From Cornus controversa (lineage: Eukaryota; Streptophyta; Magnoliopsida; Cornales; Cornaceae), in contig CM048846.1 of assembly GCA_026545225.1 (NCBI GenBank), positions 84,895,270-84,959,269 of the forward strand: a stretch of DNA of 64,000 nucleotides. The letters are read 5' to 3'. The notes beneath the pieces were generated by a model. That model saw nothing but the letters and a program-made list of their open reading frames with translations. It was not told where the DNA came from and did no database searches. Below are positions 47,135 to 59,191 of the stretch, in pieces (position 1 is the first letter of the stretch; each line of letters starts with the position of its first letter). A program made the translations under genes and the position numbers.

Positions 47135-48051
47135 CTACCTCATCTCTGTATCACAAAACACAATAGTGTCATCTGCAAAAAGAAAATGAGAAACATCCAT
47201 CTGACAAATAGGATTCCTTCTCACCTTGAAATCTCTATAGTAGCCCTGCTCACAAGCTCTCTTCATCAGCTTGCTGAAAGCCTCTATCACAATGATGAAG
47301 AGAGAAGAAGATAATGGATCCCCCTGCCTCAACCCTCTCAAGCTGCTAAAGAAACCAGAAGGAACGCCATTAACTAGCACCGAGAATCTCACCGTAGAGA
47401 TACAAAATTTGATCCAACCCCTCCATCTCTCTCCAAACCCCATCCTCTCAAGAAGATAAATCAGGAAATCCCAGCTCACGTGGTCATACGCTTTCTCCAC
47501 ATCAAGCTCACAAACCACCCCTGGATCACCAGTGCAAGATCGGGCATCCATACACTCACTAGCCACTAAAACTGAATCCAGAATCCGACGACCTCTGACA
47601 AAGGCATTTTGCGATTCAGAAATGATTACATCCACTACTTCCTTCAATCTTATTGTTAGGATTTTGGCAATGATCTTGTAGATACTCCCCACTAAACTAA
47701 TGGGCCTAAAGTCTCGGATGTCATTGGCCCCTCCCTTCTTCGAATCAAAGCAATGAAGGTAGCATTCATAGACTTCTCAAACTTCCCATATGAGTGGAAA
47801 GTATGGATAGTTGCCAACACATCCCTCTTCACCACCTCCCAATTATGGTGAAAAAATGCTATAGAAAAATCATCTGGACCAGGGACTTTATCTCCTTGGC
47901 AACATTGTAAAGCAAAAGTCACCTCCTCCTCCTCAAATGACCTCTCTAAGCGATCCCTATCCTCCACATAAATTATGTCAAACTCCAAACCCCCTAGAAG
48001 AAATTTACAATTCACAGTCTCCCTATACAGCTGCTGATAGAATGAAGTCAC
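47135..48051 (-). pseudogene. LINE reverse transcriptase domain, frameshifted
   Basis: Two overlapping frames make up the domain. The first (48051-47692) reads KVPGPDDFSIAFFHHNW, the start of the plant LINE RT. The second (47692-47135) reads IIAKILTIRLKEVV, SQNAFVRGRRILDS, ELDVEKAYDHVSWDFL, LRGLRQGDPLSSSLF and FLFADDTIVF. The catalytic aspartates (DVEKAYDHV and FADD) are intact, but the break between the frames and several later stops disable the protein. Confidence 0.92.
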
Positions 48052-48589
48052 ACCTCTTCCTCTTTATTCAACACCGTTCCATCTACTTTAATCCTCCCAA
48101 TATGGTTACCCCTCCTATGAGTATTGGTCATCCTATGAAAGAATCTCGTATTCCTGTCCCCCTTTTTTAACCACAGAGTTTGGGATTTTTGTCTCCACAA
48201 GATCTTTTCCATTACAGCAATCTCCTCAAATTCTGACTTTTAATCCTCCCTTTTGGATCTTTCCTCCTCCCCCAAGCCTTCCAAGCTCTCCATCCTATCT
48301 AAATATGTTATTTCTCCCATAATCTCGTTCTTCCTCCACTCAAGATTACCAAATGTCTCCTTATTCCACTTTTTAAGATCCTCCTTCAATATACGAAGTT
48401 TCCCCGCAAGCACAAAACTTAGGTTACCCAAGACCTCATAACCAATCCACCATCGTTGCACCATCTCCTTAAACCCTTCCACCCGAAGTCACATATTCTC
48501 GAACTTAAAAGGCGTTTTTCTCCTCCTCAAACCCCCACAATCCATTAACAACGGGGATGATTGAACGTTAGCCTTGCCAACGTCACCTA

Positions 48590-49263
48590 AGCCACATCCG
48601 GGAATCTCTCCTCCCAATCTCCCAAGATCAATAATCGATCCAAATGAGAGAATGTCGAAGCTTCTCTACCACTAGACCAAGTGAAACGAGTTCCTTCTAA
48701 TGGTAAATCAATCAATCCCTCACCATAAATAAACTCCGAGAAAGAAATCATATTAGCCGTCCATCTCCCACCCGAAAACCTCTCATCCAGGGATCTATCA
48801 ACATTAAGGTCTCCCTCTTCCCTCCCCCCCCCCCCCCAACACACACACACCACGAGACCCCCCATCGTCTGCAAACATCAAAAAGCTCCTCCCACAATAC
48901 ACCCCTCTTCGCATCCTCCACCGGACCATATACTCCAAAGAACATCCACTCGGCTCCATCCTCTTCTAGTTTGAACAAGCAAGAGATCGAATATCTCCCT
49001 TTCCACACATTCATTCTAGACATTCATCTCTTGTCCCAAACCACCAAAATGCCTCGTACTGTCCCTACAACATTAAGCACCTCCCACTCTAAGAACCGTC
49101 CACCACAGACACTCCTCACAATCTCTTAAGACACATTGCTCAACTTGGTTTCTTAAAGACAAGTCACTTGAGCACCCCACTTGCGCAAAGCCAACTTCAC
49201 CACCTTCCTCTTGCCCAGGTCATTAAGCCCCCGAACATTCCATGACACTAATTGCATCTTCAT
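48590..49263 (-). pseudogene. LINE endonuclease domain (APE-like), frameshifted
   Basis: It opens with MKMQLVSWNVRGLND, where the conserved SWN..GLN start of AP-type endonucleases is clear. It continues to CL-stop-ETK, where the usual catalytic-site word CLQETK has its Gln codon changed to TAA. Later parts read WMFFGVYGPVEDAKRG, DLPLEGTRFTWSSG and SHLDRLL, matching the family's end region. A 14-base homopolymer (C-run on the + strand, 48824-48837) breaks the frame in the middle. Confidence 0.85.
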
Positions 49264-49837
49264 AGGCAAATGATGGATTTCTCCTCCTCCCCCCTTCACT
49301 CCTTACTTTCTCCAACCCACTCATCCATTCATAGTTAACATAATAAATGAGGTTACGAAGCTCTCTCTCTCTCCCTTCCAAGATGAGCTTTTCTTTTTGC
49401 CAGCAAACTTCTGTTTCCCATCGAGAACGCCCAAAATTCCCATGGTCCTCTCTTCCTCCCCTGTATATGTCAACCTAAGGCTCTGACCTATCTCCTCCAC
49501 ATTACTCCTCAACTAGCTCTTAACTTCTTCATTTACAGTTCGATTTCGCGAAATCCCCTTCTTCATCGGGGTCCATAACTGCCAATGGATGTGTCAGGCC
49601 CCATCCTTCCCCTTCCTCGTCAGTCTAAGTCACAATGGCATGGTTAAGATCAAATGGATCAGTAGGAAGACCTCCCTCAGCCTCATCCTCCCCCCACCCC
49701 CCAATCCTAATCAGAATTTAACCCATCTCCTCTTTCATGTTCAACAACATCTATTAGACTAAATTTATTCCCGAACTCACTTAACTCCACCCCATTGTGC
49801 AACTTCATCTTACTCATAAGGTTGTTGCAGCTTCTTT

Positions 49838-49848
49838 TTGAAAGAGAG
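49838..49848. repeat. target-site duplication of LINE, right copy
   Basis: TTGAAAGAGAG, identical to 45567-45577, marks the 5' boundary of the minus-strand element. Confidence 0.8.
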
Positions 49849-50313
49849 TTCAAGCATGGAATATATCAAAAACAGAAAGAAGAACACAAAGATGTTGAAC
49901 TCCATTTTTTTTTCAAAATATAAAGAAAATACATAAATCATAACAACTCTATTTTTTTTATTATTATTTGAAATTTTTCAAGAAAAAAAAAAAAGAGAAA
50001 CATATAAATGGGGCGGGGTGGGTTTTTATCATCTCCCGACCTTGTTTTGGTACCCTTCTAATTTTTTTTCATACTTTCTCCTACAGAACAAAAATGATTC
50101 TTATATCTCTTCTATTAGGAGCGGGGTTGCAAAGTGATGAATAACAAAATAAAATAATGTGAAATTCATTTTTATATATACCAAAAAAACATTTTTATGG
50201 ACAAAATAACATAATGTGAAATTTATTTTTATGGGCAGTAATATTGTTTTTCTTTGCAGCTCGCCGGAGGGTGTCTGGTTTTGTGTGAAGAAGTGCGGAA
50301 AATAGAGAGAAGA
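49849..50313 (+). promoter_or_regulatory. upstream region of the SMN gene
   Basis: The stretch contains A/T-rich sequence, a possible hAT-type terminus near 50010-50056 and a duplicated AAAATAATGTGAAAT-type word at about 50150 and 50205. A pyrimidine tract ending TTTCTTTGCAG at 50249-50259 could be the 3' end of an intron in the 5' leader. No clear TATA box was found. Confidence 0.4.
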
Positions 50314-53300
50314 ATGGGAAAGGAAGGCGATCTCTGGGATGATTCAGCCCTCATCAACGCCTTCGACGACGCCATCTCCAAGTACAAGGTCCCATCCCCC
50401 TTTCTCTCTCTACTTTGCTCTATATACTCTCTCTCTATAAGCTTCTTTTATCGTGTAGTCTATCAACTTCATACACAAGCTAGGGTTTTAACTTTTATGC
50501 TTATCACTTTACAAAAATCGAACTGTTTTTCAAACTAATCCCCACTCTCTCTATATTTATATATTTATACACACACATACTGACATACATGTGCGATACT
50601 GTTGAATTCTTGAAAACTTTTTCTGGCTGGCCAAGATAAAGAAGCAAACATGTATCTTGAAATGCATACACAAAGATATAAGTAATTCAAAAAAATTCTT
50701 ATTTTTTTATATTTTTTTGCATGAATGTGTATGTACTTGTACAAAATATATAGACACATGGTGTATAAGCGTAGATGTCGTTGACATGTATAATTGACCG
50801 CTGGGTGGTAGAATGATTGGAACTTAATTGTGCTTAATGTGAGTCTCATTGAATTAAGATTGTTAGGTCAATTAGTGGTAGACAAAAAAATTGTGAAATT
50901 GGAAGTGGATTTATGCAGAAGTTAGAGGTAGTGTCAATTGGGGAATGGTGAAAGGTGAGAGAAAGCACAAAAGATGGTTTGGTAGTCTGTCACACTTAAT
51001 GCTGATCAATGTCGGATTGGTGAGCAGTGATTTGGTTCAAGCTGAAGGCATTGCCCTGACACAATAAAGGAAGGGGGGGGGGGGGGGGGGAGGATAGGGA
51101 TTGCAAATGGAAATATAGTGAAGGTTGTTAGAACTCACGAGTGATTTAACATAAGTTTTGAGTTGAGATAGAGCCAAATTCTGAATTTTTTTTTCAAATA
51201 TACAATAAATTGTTTAGTTTCTTTGCGAAGTTTTCAGAATCCTCGGTCAAAATGACACAAAAAATTGGCTTGGGGATGGTAATTGGATTGGGGGAACTGT
51301 GTTTAGCTCTAAGTGCATTTAATCTTTTTCCCTGTTCTGATTGGAACATTAAACTGAAGTACACGAGAAAAGAAAGAAAATTGGTTGAGAACATAAAAAT
51401 GAAACGTTGTTTCTATGTTATTAAACTTATTCATATCACATTTACCCCTTTTACTTAGGCTGTTTGCATCAGGTTTTCTGACATCCTCCTTTCTTCTCTA
51501 CAGGTGATGCATGGCAAAGGATATCATGATAGTTCAACTGAAGGAGGAAAAGTGATATGCAGGACAGAAGAAAATTTATCAACTCTTGTTGATGAAAGCC
51601 ATGAGACTAAAAGGTCAGAATATTAGTCAACTGGATACTTTGCTCGTTTTGTTGGGATTGGAAATTTTGGTCTCTGACTAAAGAACAAGTATCAACTGCT
51701 AAGTGTTGTTATGCGTCTTCCCATGTCTTTGAGGCTGTAATGCAAGAAACTCTTGTTCCATTTAGTAGTCAATTTGATAGAGTTCAGAGTTAAAGAAAAT
51801 TATAACATGCATGCTTGTTACTTCGAAGTAAACATGTGAACTAATTATTTATCTGTATGTCCTTTTTTTTAAGCAGTAGTTCAGCCAAGTGACAGAAATT
51901 TAGTGCTTTTTCTTCATTTATTATTATTATTTTTTATAGTAGTTCCTTTTACTAGTCTGATCCATTTATTTTGTGAACTAATGGAATTCTAGCAGAATGA
52001 AAAGTAAAAAAATATTCAGAAATGTTATAGTACAATGTTTTAGTCATAAATATGTCTACTGCAATGGTTTGCACTACAACTCTGCTTATTTATTTATATA
52101 TATATTTTTTTGAGTCAAGATGGGCGCATCAAGAACAAGGGTACAGGGGATTCATTTTAATTTCCAAAACATATGGTACAATAGTTCAGTACTGCATAAG
52201 TTCTCTACAGCTTGATTTTTTCCGTACAAGATAAGCAATTTTTCCCTCTCCAAGAAAATCACATCTGTGACCATTTGAAGTCTTCGCTTGCAGAATTGGG
52301 TTTTTCTATAAGCCAATATTTATCGTGATTAGGAATGCATTAGCATGGTCTCCTAATTTCCAAAAAGACATCCAGGACAATGAAGTGACTTAATGGCATT
52401 TGATTGGCTTATTTGCCCCAAGGATAGGAGATGGTGCCATATTGGGCATATTCTCCCAAGTTTGGACTTCAGCCAATGTCAGAATCCTGCAAGTGCAAAA
52501 CTTGATTCATGGACATTGTTCAATTCACATTTGTTGAGCGCTTTGCGGTCAATTTCTAAAGCCAGAAGAGCCCAAGGAAGGCCGATTCAAGGTTTCCCAT
52601 ATCCGGCTCAGAATTCTCAGTATAGTCTGAGAGTTCGTGTTTTTTTCATTGGTCAGTGGATTTAGTTTTCCTTGCAAATTTGGTGCTGCTTGATATGCCT
52701 GGTTTGTCTTTGTCATGTGTCTAAGCATGTGAGTAAGCATGCAGGGCTTGAGAAATCAAGTGCTAGGTATTTGTTGTTGCTGTCTTGTGGCCTTCTGAGA
52801 AAGAAAGAAATAGAAGAATCTTTGAGAGGCAGGAGTTGGAAATAGTACAGCAGAGATTCAAACTGCCTGCGTGGGGCTTCGTAGGGTTCATGTATGGTTC
52901 AGTTAAAAAGGATTCATACTGCAGAGACTAATAGAGATCTGACCTTTTTGTTCTTTATCTAGTTGCCCTGTGCTGCGTTTTGTGCATCAGCATTCGATCT
53001 TACCAAATGTGTCAACTGACTTCTAAATGACTTGAATTGAATAATAACTTTTTGATTGACAATCGCATGGCTTGGTTGAATTATCTTACTTGATTATTCT
53101 GTCATCTGTCAGCCCATGTGGCTGGATTATTTTAAACAACATCTTGGTGTCCTGGATACATTGGTCGAAATGCTTCATGCCGTCACCAATATTATGTAAG
53201 AGCATTTGAGGTTTCAGTCCATGACTTCTACAAATTTTCCTTATGATGTTACAACTTTAGCTGAAATTTGAAGGAACATAAAAAATGTCAATATGGATGC

Positions 53301-56300
53301 CCTCTCAATAGTCTTCATCTTTACAATGTTAAGCATGTCACTCGCTTGACTCTGATTTGGTTGGAGGGAGAGACATAAACAATGTATTGTAAAATCTCAG
53401 TATTCTCGAACTTTTACTACTTTTTAGTCCAGCATCATCGCCAACTCCATTACTTTGATCACCATCCATCTTCCGCACTAAAGTTCTAATATACCTTCCT
53501 TACTGTCATCAACTGCTTGTTGTTTTCAGCCCTTTAGAAAATGTAGTGGTGTACCTCCTGTCATGCTTAGTCTGCACGAAAACACGGGATCATTCACATT
53601 TGTCAACATTTCCTGACTAGCAGAAGTTGGAAGACACAAAAGGTCACTGCCATTGCTTACAAGGCAGCTCATAAGATTTCTGTATATGTGTACTTGATCT
53701 CAATTTATTTTTACAAGGTAATCCTTGTTTCATATTCTTTCTTTTAGTCGATGTATTAAAGTTTCTTGCAACCCTTGGGAGATGTTCCTTCTTCAAATAT
53801 AACCAACCAAATATTGGTGTCCTTTTGTCTATGCTGATATTTATTCTTATGTACAAATAATGCCAAAGGCGAAATCTGGACCCAGTCTGCTCTCTCAGCA
53901 CACTCGATTAATATGCTTGGCAATGGCTTTTTTAGTGCACCTCAAGGAATTGTCCTTGACCTTTGATCCTCATGGTGTAAGAGTCACTTGCCTTTGCATT
54001 AAAACTATGGTCCTTGTGCATGTGAACAGACTTTGAGGTTTCTTCCCTCTAGCCCATTTTGAAATATAGGAACATTTGATTCTTAGTAGAAAGTATAGCT
54101 CTTGGGATGGAGTATTAATGCATACATTTAAATAGTGTATTTTCTCTTCTTCTTGTCATAAAATTTTACTGATGAGCAGAAGTTTGTTCTCTTGGTCTTC
54201 TAGCAATGCTTTATTTTCCTATTTTGTTGCTTATAAGAATTCATGAAATTTAGATTCTTTTTTTCTCTTGATTATGTCATTTTTTTCTCACTGGAGTTCA
54301 TCTTTTAGCTTTTGTGATATATGTTTGATTATTTACCAAAAGAAAAAGAAAGAGCATATCTGATTGTACCCATTCTATTATAGTTTTATGCATATGAAAA
54401 GAAGTTAGAATGAAGCTTAGGGTTAAGCGTTGAAAATGAGATTTAAATACAGTTTTCTTTTTATTTTATTGGTTAATATTTAGTAACCTAGTAATTTATA
54501 TTCCATTTTCATTTTTTTATAAAAAAAGTGACTTCTTATTTTGTGATCTTCAATGGATTCTATGCTAAGTCTTGCAACTCTTCTTTCCCTCTATATGAAG
54601 ACATATAGAAACAGATGACAACAGCAATGGTGCATTAAATACCACTACGGGAATGACAGAAACTAATAATCTTCAACCAGTTAAAGAAGATCATGGTGTG
54701 AATTCATGTACTCCAGAACTGTATGTAGATTCATCAAATGGTCAAGAAGTGCAAAATGATGTTCAAAGCTATTCAAATACACAAGTTGCAGAAGATTATA
54801 CACAGTTGCTGAACCAATATTATGAGCTAGAGGAGCAGAGGCAAAAGATTCTACAGCAACTTCACCAGTTTGGCAGTTGGAATTACCAAGATCCTGTTTC
54901 TAGTGTACAAGGGGGTACCTGCTCTACTTCTCAGGAACACCAAGTCCCTATAACCGAAGCTTCTTACCCAGCCGTCATCTGTTCTTGTTGCCCATATGGT
55001 TGTCAGTATTTGGTGGCTCCATGTTCTTTGGGTGGGACTTGTGTTGGTAAAACTTGTGATGCTCCTTCAGCATTAAGTCATGATCAGAAGTCATCTTCTC
55101 TTGAAGAAGGTGATATTGTCAAAACAGCGATGGGAGCTGCCGAAACAGCACTTGCTTCCTTGATGGCAAAAACTTCTGGTAATTCTAATGTATACAAAGG
55201 TGAGCATGGTTTTACCAAGACCCTCTCTCTCTCTCTCTCTCCATATATATATATAGATATTTATATATTTCCGCCAGAATATCAATATGTGCAAAAATCT
55301 TAGTTACTGTCAGTTTGCAGTGTCCTGGCGAGGATCTCTCTTATGCTCCAAATTTGACCCGTTGTGATAACCCAGACCAGCAATTTAATTTACTATAATT
55401 GTGCAAAAAGGGGGAAAAAAAATAAAGAAAGAAAACTCTGGTGATGGTTGTGCTCGTCCAATTGTGTCTTCATAGTTAATATTCTGTTGGATATGTAGGA
55501 TACACATATACCTTGGATTGCCTAGATATGTGTCATACAATGTTCTCAGTGCTCATATTTTGCATTGCTTTTTTAGCTGTTATCCTTTAGTAACATTGTT
55601 TCTTATTCGTCTTGAGTTTTTGCCTTTTTTGTTTATCGTAGTTGTATATTTCCTTTTGTACTTCAAAACATCCAGTTGTTTGCTTTTAGTAATTTCATTG
55701 TTATGATTAAAATCATGGTATTCCAGCTATAAATTTCCTCAGATGGCCACTTAACAAAAGAAAACTAAAAATAGAGTTTCATAAATGATGAGTTGTTCCC
55801 TTTAGATCCTCCAAACATCTTTCCCAGTTCTTAATATAACCAATTGTCTCACTCCATGTGATAGTTTCTTCATATGAATTCTGTTCATTCTTTTGTCTTT
55901 TATCTGAAGTATTACTTTTTCTTCTTTCAAGTTCCTCCAATAACTCTTGGATATCTATTTCATCTAATCCATTTCTTACACCTCCTAAATCTTAATGCAT
56001 ATATTCTACAGCACCAGCTTATGTTGTGTTGTCAGGTTGTCTCGTAGTTTTGGTCTATATTTCCTTTTTTTCTCATTGCTCATTCTTCTGTTGCTTTCCT
56101 CCCTCAGTCTATCTCCATATTTGTAGCTCCCCGTGTTCCTTCATGAATTCACCATCATCTATTTACATCACCATGGAAGTCTCTTACTAAAATGTTTCTG
56201 TAATTGTTATAACAAATTGTAATGGTGCACAAGTTAAAAAGTTAGTCAACCTTGAGGCAGCAGAGATCAGTCTTACTTTTATACTAAATCAATCTTTGAT

Positions 56301-58187
56301 TGAATCATAACAGACTGCCTAAAATACTGGAATGCACGCACACACGCGCTCACTTGTTAACTTGTTTTCATCAATTGGTTGGAAATGATTGCCTCAGAAT
56401 TTGTGACAGTAGAAATTGAAAATAAATTAGAAAGAAATGTCAGACGACCTGGAAAGCACTCCTCTGCAGTGGAAGCTCCACTATCTTACATTGTTATTCC
56501 TTACATGTCACTATTTACCATTCAGGACTTGGAAATTTAGAATTGCATTTGTATGCATCAGCTTGTTGCAGCATCTGTTGAATATTGATTCATGGCATCT
56601 AAAGAAGCAGGTGCACATGGTGATAATTAATAAAATGCTGTAAATTGAAGTTCTCGGAGAATAAAATTGTTATGCTTTCTTCCAAAAAATCTTAATTTCT
56701 TTACTCTTTTTTTTTCCCTTCTCCAGAAGATCTCAGACAAATTAATAGAATGTGAAGTTGTATTTCTCCACAAGGCAAAGACATATAGATGAACTTTATC
56801 CCAAAAAAACTTGCACACAAGGATTGCTGTCCTTTACATCATATCTCTAGACTGGATTGCTATCCTTTAATGTTTGAAGAAATCAATTCTTGGTTTTGGC
56901 CACACTGGTTTGTTTGATATAATTCAATATGAGAGAGTTCATGTGGTATGGGATTAAGGTAAGGATGATGATGATGATGATGAATGTGGAGAACGAAACT
57001 CTTGAAATTCAATCATCTTCATGTGATTTCTCTTTGGGTTCTCCCGCCATATATGTTTGTAGATAGGTTTCTTCAACGATTTTTCATTAATAAAGATGAT
57101 TTTTTACTTCTATGACATGGTTCTTGCATGTGGTATGGGTTTTTTACTTAAGTTTATAAAACATGACATCATATATAATACACACACATATATATATGTA
57201 TATGCTGAGCAGGACGCATAAAATATGGTGACTTACTGCATCAAATATTTCTTTCTATGGATTACAGGGGAAAAGGAAGAGACAAATGAAGGACAACTGG
57301 AACAAAGTGCCAGCTCTGGGACAGACCTTAGTGTTGTTTTGAATGCTTGGTATTCTGCAGGCTTCTACACTGGCAAGTAAGTTTTATTTTTTTGCTCCTT
57401 TCTTCATTGTGATGAAACCTAAACATATTTTATTCAAACAGATTAAAAGGCAAACATCAACTTCAATGCCATTTCTGTACCATACAGGTTTATTATTTGT
57501 CACTTGGTGCAGGAAATGGTCAAAACACTTCTGATTCCGTATCCATATTAAGTCCACCAAGTAAATTTTATTTTTCCTTCTGTGGTCAGTTACCTAGTAC
57601 ACTATATCCTCACAACAGGCTCATGAAGATTAGATTCAGATGAATTTGGCGTGCCCAGCAATTCTAAATTTAAAGTAATGTGAGGCAAATTCCATAGTCA
57701 GACAATATTTAATATTAAATTTGTCAAACCTTTGGTTTCTGATCCCATCAACCCAGTTAATATTTCATACCGGTCTCTACATTGGCCTTTAAATGATTTA
57801 ATCAAATTTATGCACACAAGTTCATATATATATGAACTATCTATATATTCTATCCACATAGTACACAAGTATGAGGTTTACTTTACCAGATGAGGCAGGT
57901 TGGATTGAACAATGCGTTTGTGTTCTAGTTGTATCCGGGCTTACAGAATAGAATCCTATTTGGATAATCAGATGTGGAAACTTTAATGGTAGCCTTAAAC
58001 CAGTTAGATTGACAAATCTATCAACAGAAGTGTCCAACAATGCTTGATATATGAATCTTATATTGAGAACTGTTCCTTGTTGATTCTAACATTACGTTAA
58101 ATCATCATGTTCTAAGCTCTAATGAATAAAAACTTGCATTATAGGTATCTTGCGGAGCAGTCTGTTGCCACAAAACGGCATGGCTAG
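50314..58187 (+). CDS. Survival Motor Neuron (SMN) homologue, five exons
   Basis: Exons: 50314-50388, 51504-51613, 54601-55199, 57268-57376 and 58145-58187. Together they give 936 bases and a 311-residue protein, with all introns GT..AG. Residues 7-25 (LWDDSALINAFDDAISKYK) match the Gemin2-binding helix of SMN. Residues 282-300 (LSVVLNAWYSAGFYTGKYL) match the YG box used for self-association. Between them are a Gln/Glu-rich helix (about 130-149), a Cys cluster (189-214, eight Cys) and a helix-like AMGAAETALASLM segment; no Tudor domain is seen. In other eukaryotes SMN with Gemin2 loads Sm proteins onto spliceosomal snRNAs in the cytoplasm. The ATG at 50314 is the first in frame, directly before the conserved motif. 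Confidence 0.9.
51073..51090 (+). repeat. G18 homopolymer in SMN intron 1
   Basis: Eighteen consecutive G bases lie 413 bases before the exon 2 acceptor. Such a tract in an intron could form a G-quadruplex in RNA or on the coding strand and is prone to length error. Confidence 0.95.
51614..54600 (+). other. SMN intron 3 (2987 bp), no gene recognised
   Basis: The intron is T-rich with moderate-complexity stretches (for example 52390-52660) that do not resemble a known element. It ends in CTTTCCCTCTATATGAAG. Short open frames in it lack family similarity. Confidence 0.6.
55200..57267 (+). other. SMN intron 4, no internal gene
   Basis: The intron starts GTGAGCATGG and soon contains a CT/TA microsatellite (about 55223-55263). 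The rest is T-rich sequence and a GAT repeat near 56967-56983. Nothing coding is recognised. Confidence 0.6.
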
Positions 58188-59191
58188 TTCACCTACAACG
58201 TCTAACAGATGCTAAATGGTTTCAGTGAAGGCACAAATTTTGGTCTATATCAAAACCGATTGGTTCTGTGTGTGTGTACAATGGAGTGAGTGTGGTATAT
58301 TATAGCTTTTGTTTCAGTTCAACACTAATGCAACATAGTTCTGTTTCTGGAGCACTCACTATAAAATTGGCAGCCATGTCTAGATAGTGATGTCAACAAA
58401 CTTCTAACTGATATTGTTGACTGTTGAAATCACATTTTCGGTGCATGGATTGGATTGAAACAAATCTGTTATTAACGACGCTTCATGGATTAATGTAATG
58501 TATTTCACTTCTCTATTGTTTCTCTGATAATGATTCTTTGACACATTGGAGCACAGAGGAAAGTTCCAAAGACGAATGGAGAAACCTTCAATCCAAAAAT
58601 CCCAGGCACACTTTCACCATGTGATATCATTAAATTCACTGGCTTTGTATTTTGGATTATATACATTTTTTTTGGGGAATTAGGATGGTCATTCTAGTTG
58701 TTATTGGAGCCACAAAATTGAGTCTTGTCCCAAATTCTAACATTGACAAAAGGTATAATAGGCTCTCTTGTGAGTATGAAGTAACCTGCTTGCTGTTTGC
58801 ATTGTGTTTAACATTTCAAATTTTTCTAACCGTTTTTTTGAAGTTCAAACATAATCTTTGGCATTATTTTGCACAAAGTGGCCTCAAACTCAAGTGCATG
58901 CCCATGTTTGTCATTTCAAAATTTTAGCGCCAAGCAATCCTCAAAAGAAAATGACCAACATGAACCCAAAGGCATTTTAGGTGTTGGGATCAGAATGGCA
59001 GACAATCCGAAATTGTATCGCTAGTAACCGGATTTAACAGTTAAATGGCAAGTGAACCCTGTATACAGTTTGTACAAGCAGTTGACGAACTTTTACAAAT
59101 GTTGAAGCTGTATTGACCCTTACAAAGGGCTGTCTAACCAGGCAATAGGGTCATTCAAACCTGGTGGCAATACCTATCGTAGCTGATTCTG
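58188..59191. other. space between convergent genes
   Basis: About 1 kb separates the SMN stop from the stop of the minus-strand gene. It should hold both 3' untranslated regions. No canonical AATAAA is evident close to either stop. Confidence 0.6.

Larger units (their letters stand above)
45578..49837 (-). mobile_element. 5'-truncated L1-type LINE retrotransposon, dead copy
   Basis: The element lies on the minus strand and ends in a 12-base A tail (T-run at 45579-45590). In order it holds an endonuclease, a reverse transcriptase and a C-terminal zinc-knuckle region, all broken by frameshifts and stops. It is about 4.26 kb long, shorter than the usual 6 kb or so of plant L1 elements, because ORF1 is missing. 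The 11-bp flanking duplications show it inserted as this truncated unit. Intact relatives nick DNA with the endonuclease and copy their RNA from the nick. Confidence 0.9.
44437..50056. mobile_element. possible hAT-like MITE split by later insertions
   Basis: TAGGGATGACAACAGGTGGG at 44437 is a typical hAT-type MITE start. A candidate mirror end is GGGCGGGGTGGGTTTTTATC at about 50010 running to GGTACCCTTCTA at 50056. The two ends would enclose the Mutator-like MITE and the LINE described below. The right terminus is a poor match and no 8-bp duplication was found, so the pairing is tentative. Confidence 0.3.

Noticed and set aside
46211..48441. Several + strand open frames across the LINE
   Set aside because: They are antisense shadows of the minus-strand reverse transcriptase and endonuclease.
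50254..50313. Upstream extension of the SMN frame from a TTG
   Set aside because: The extension begins in a probable intron-end sequence (TTTGCAG), has no ATG, and the conserved motif starts right after the ATG at 50314.
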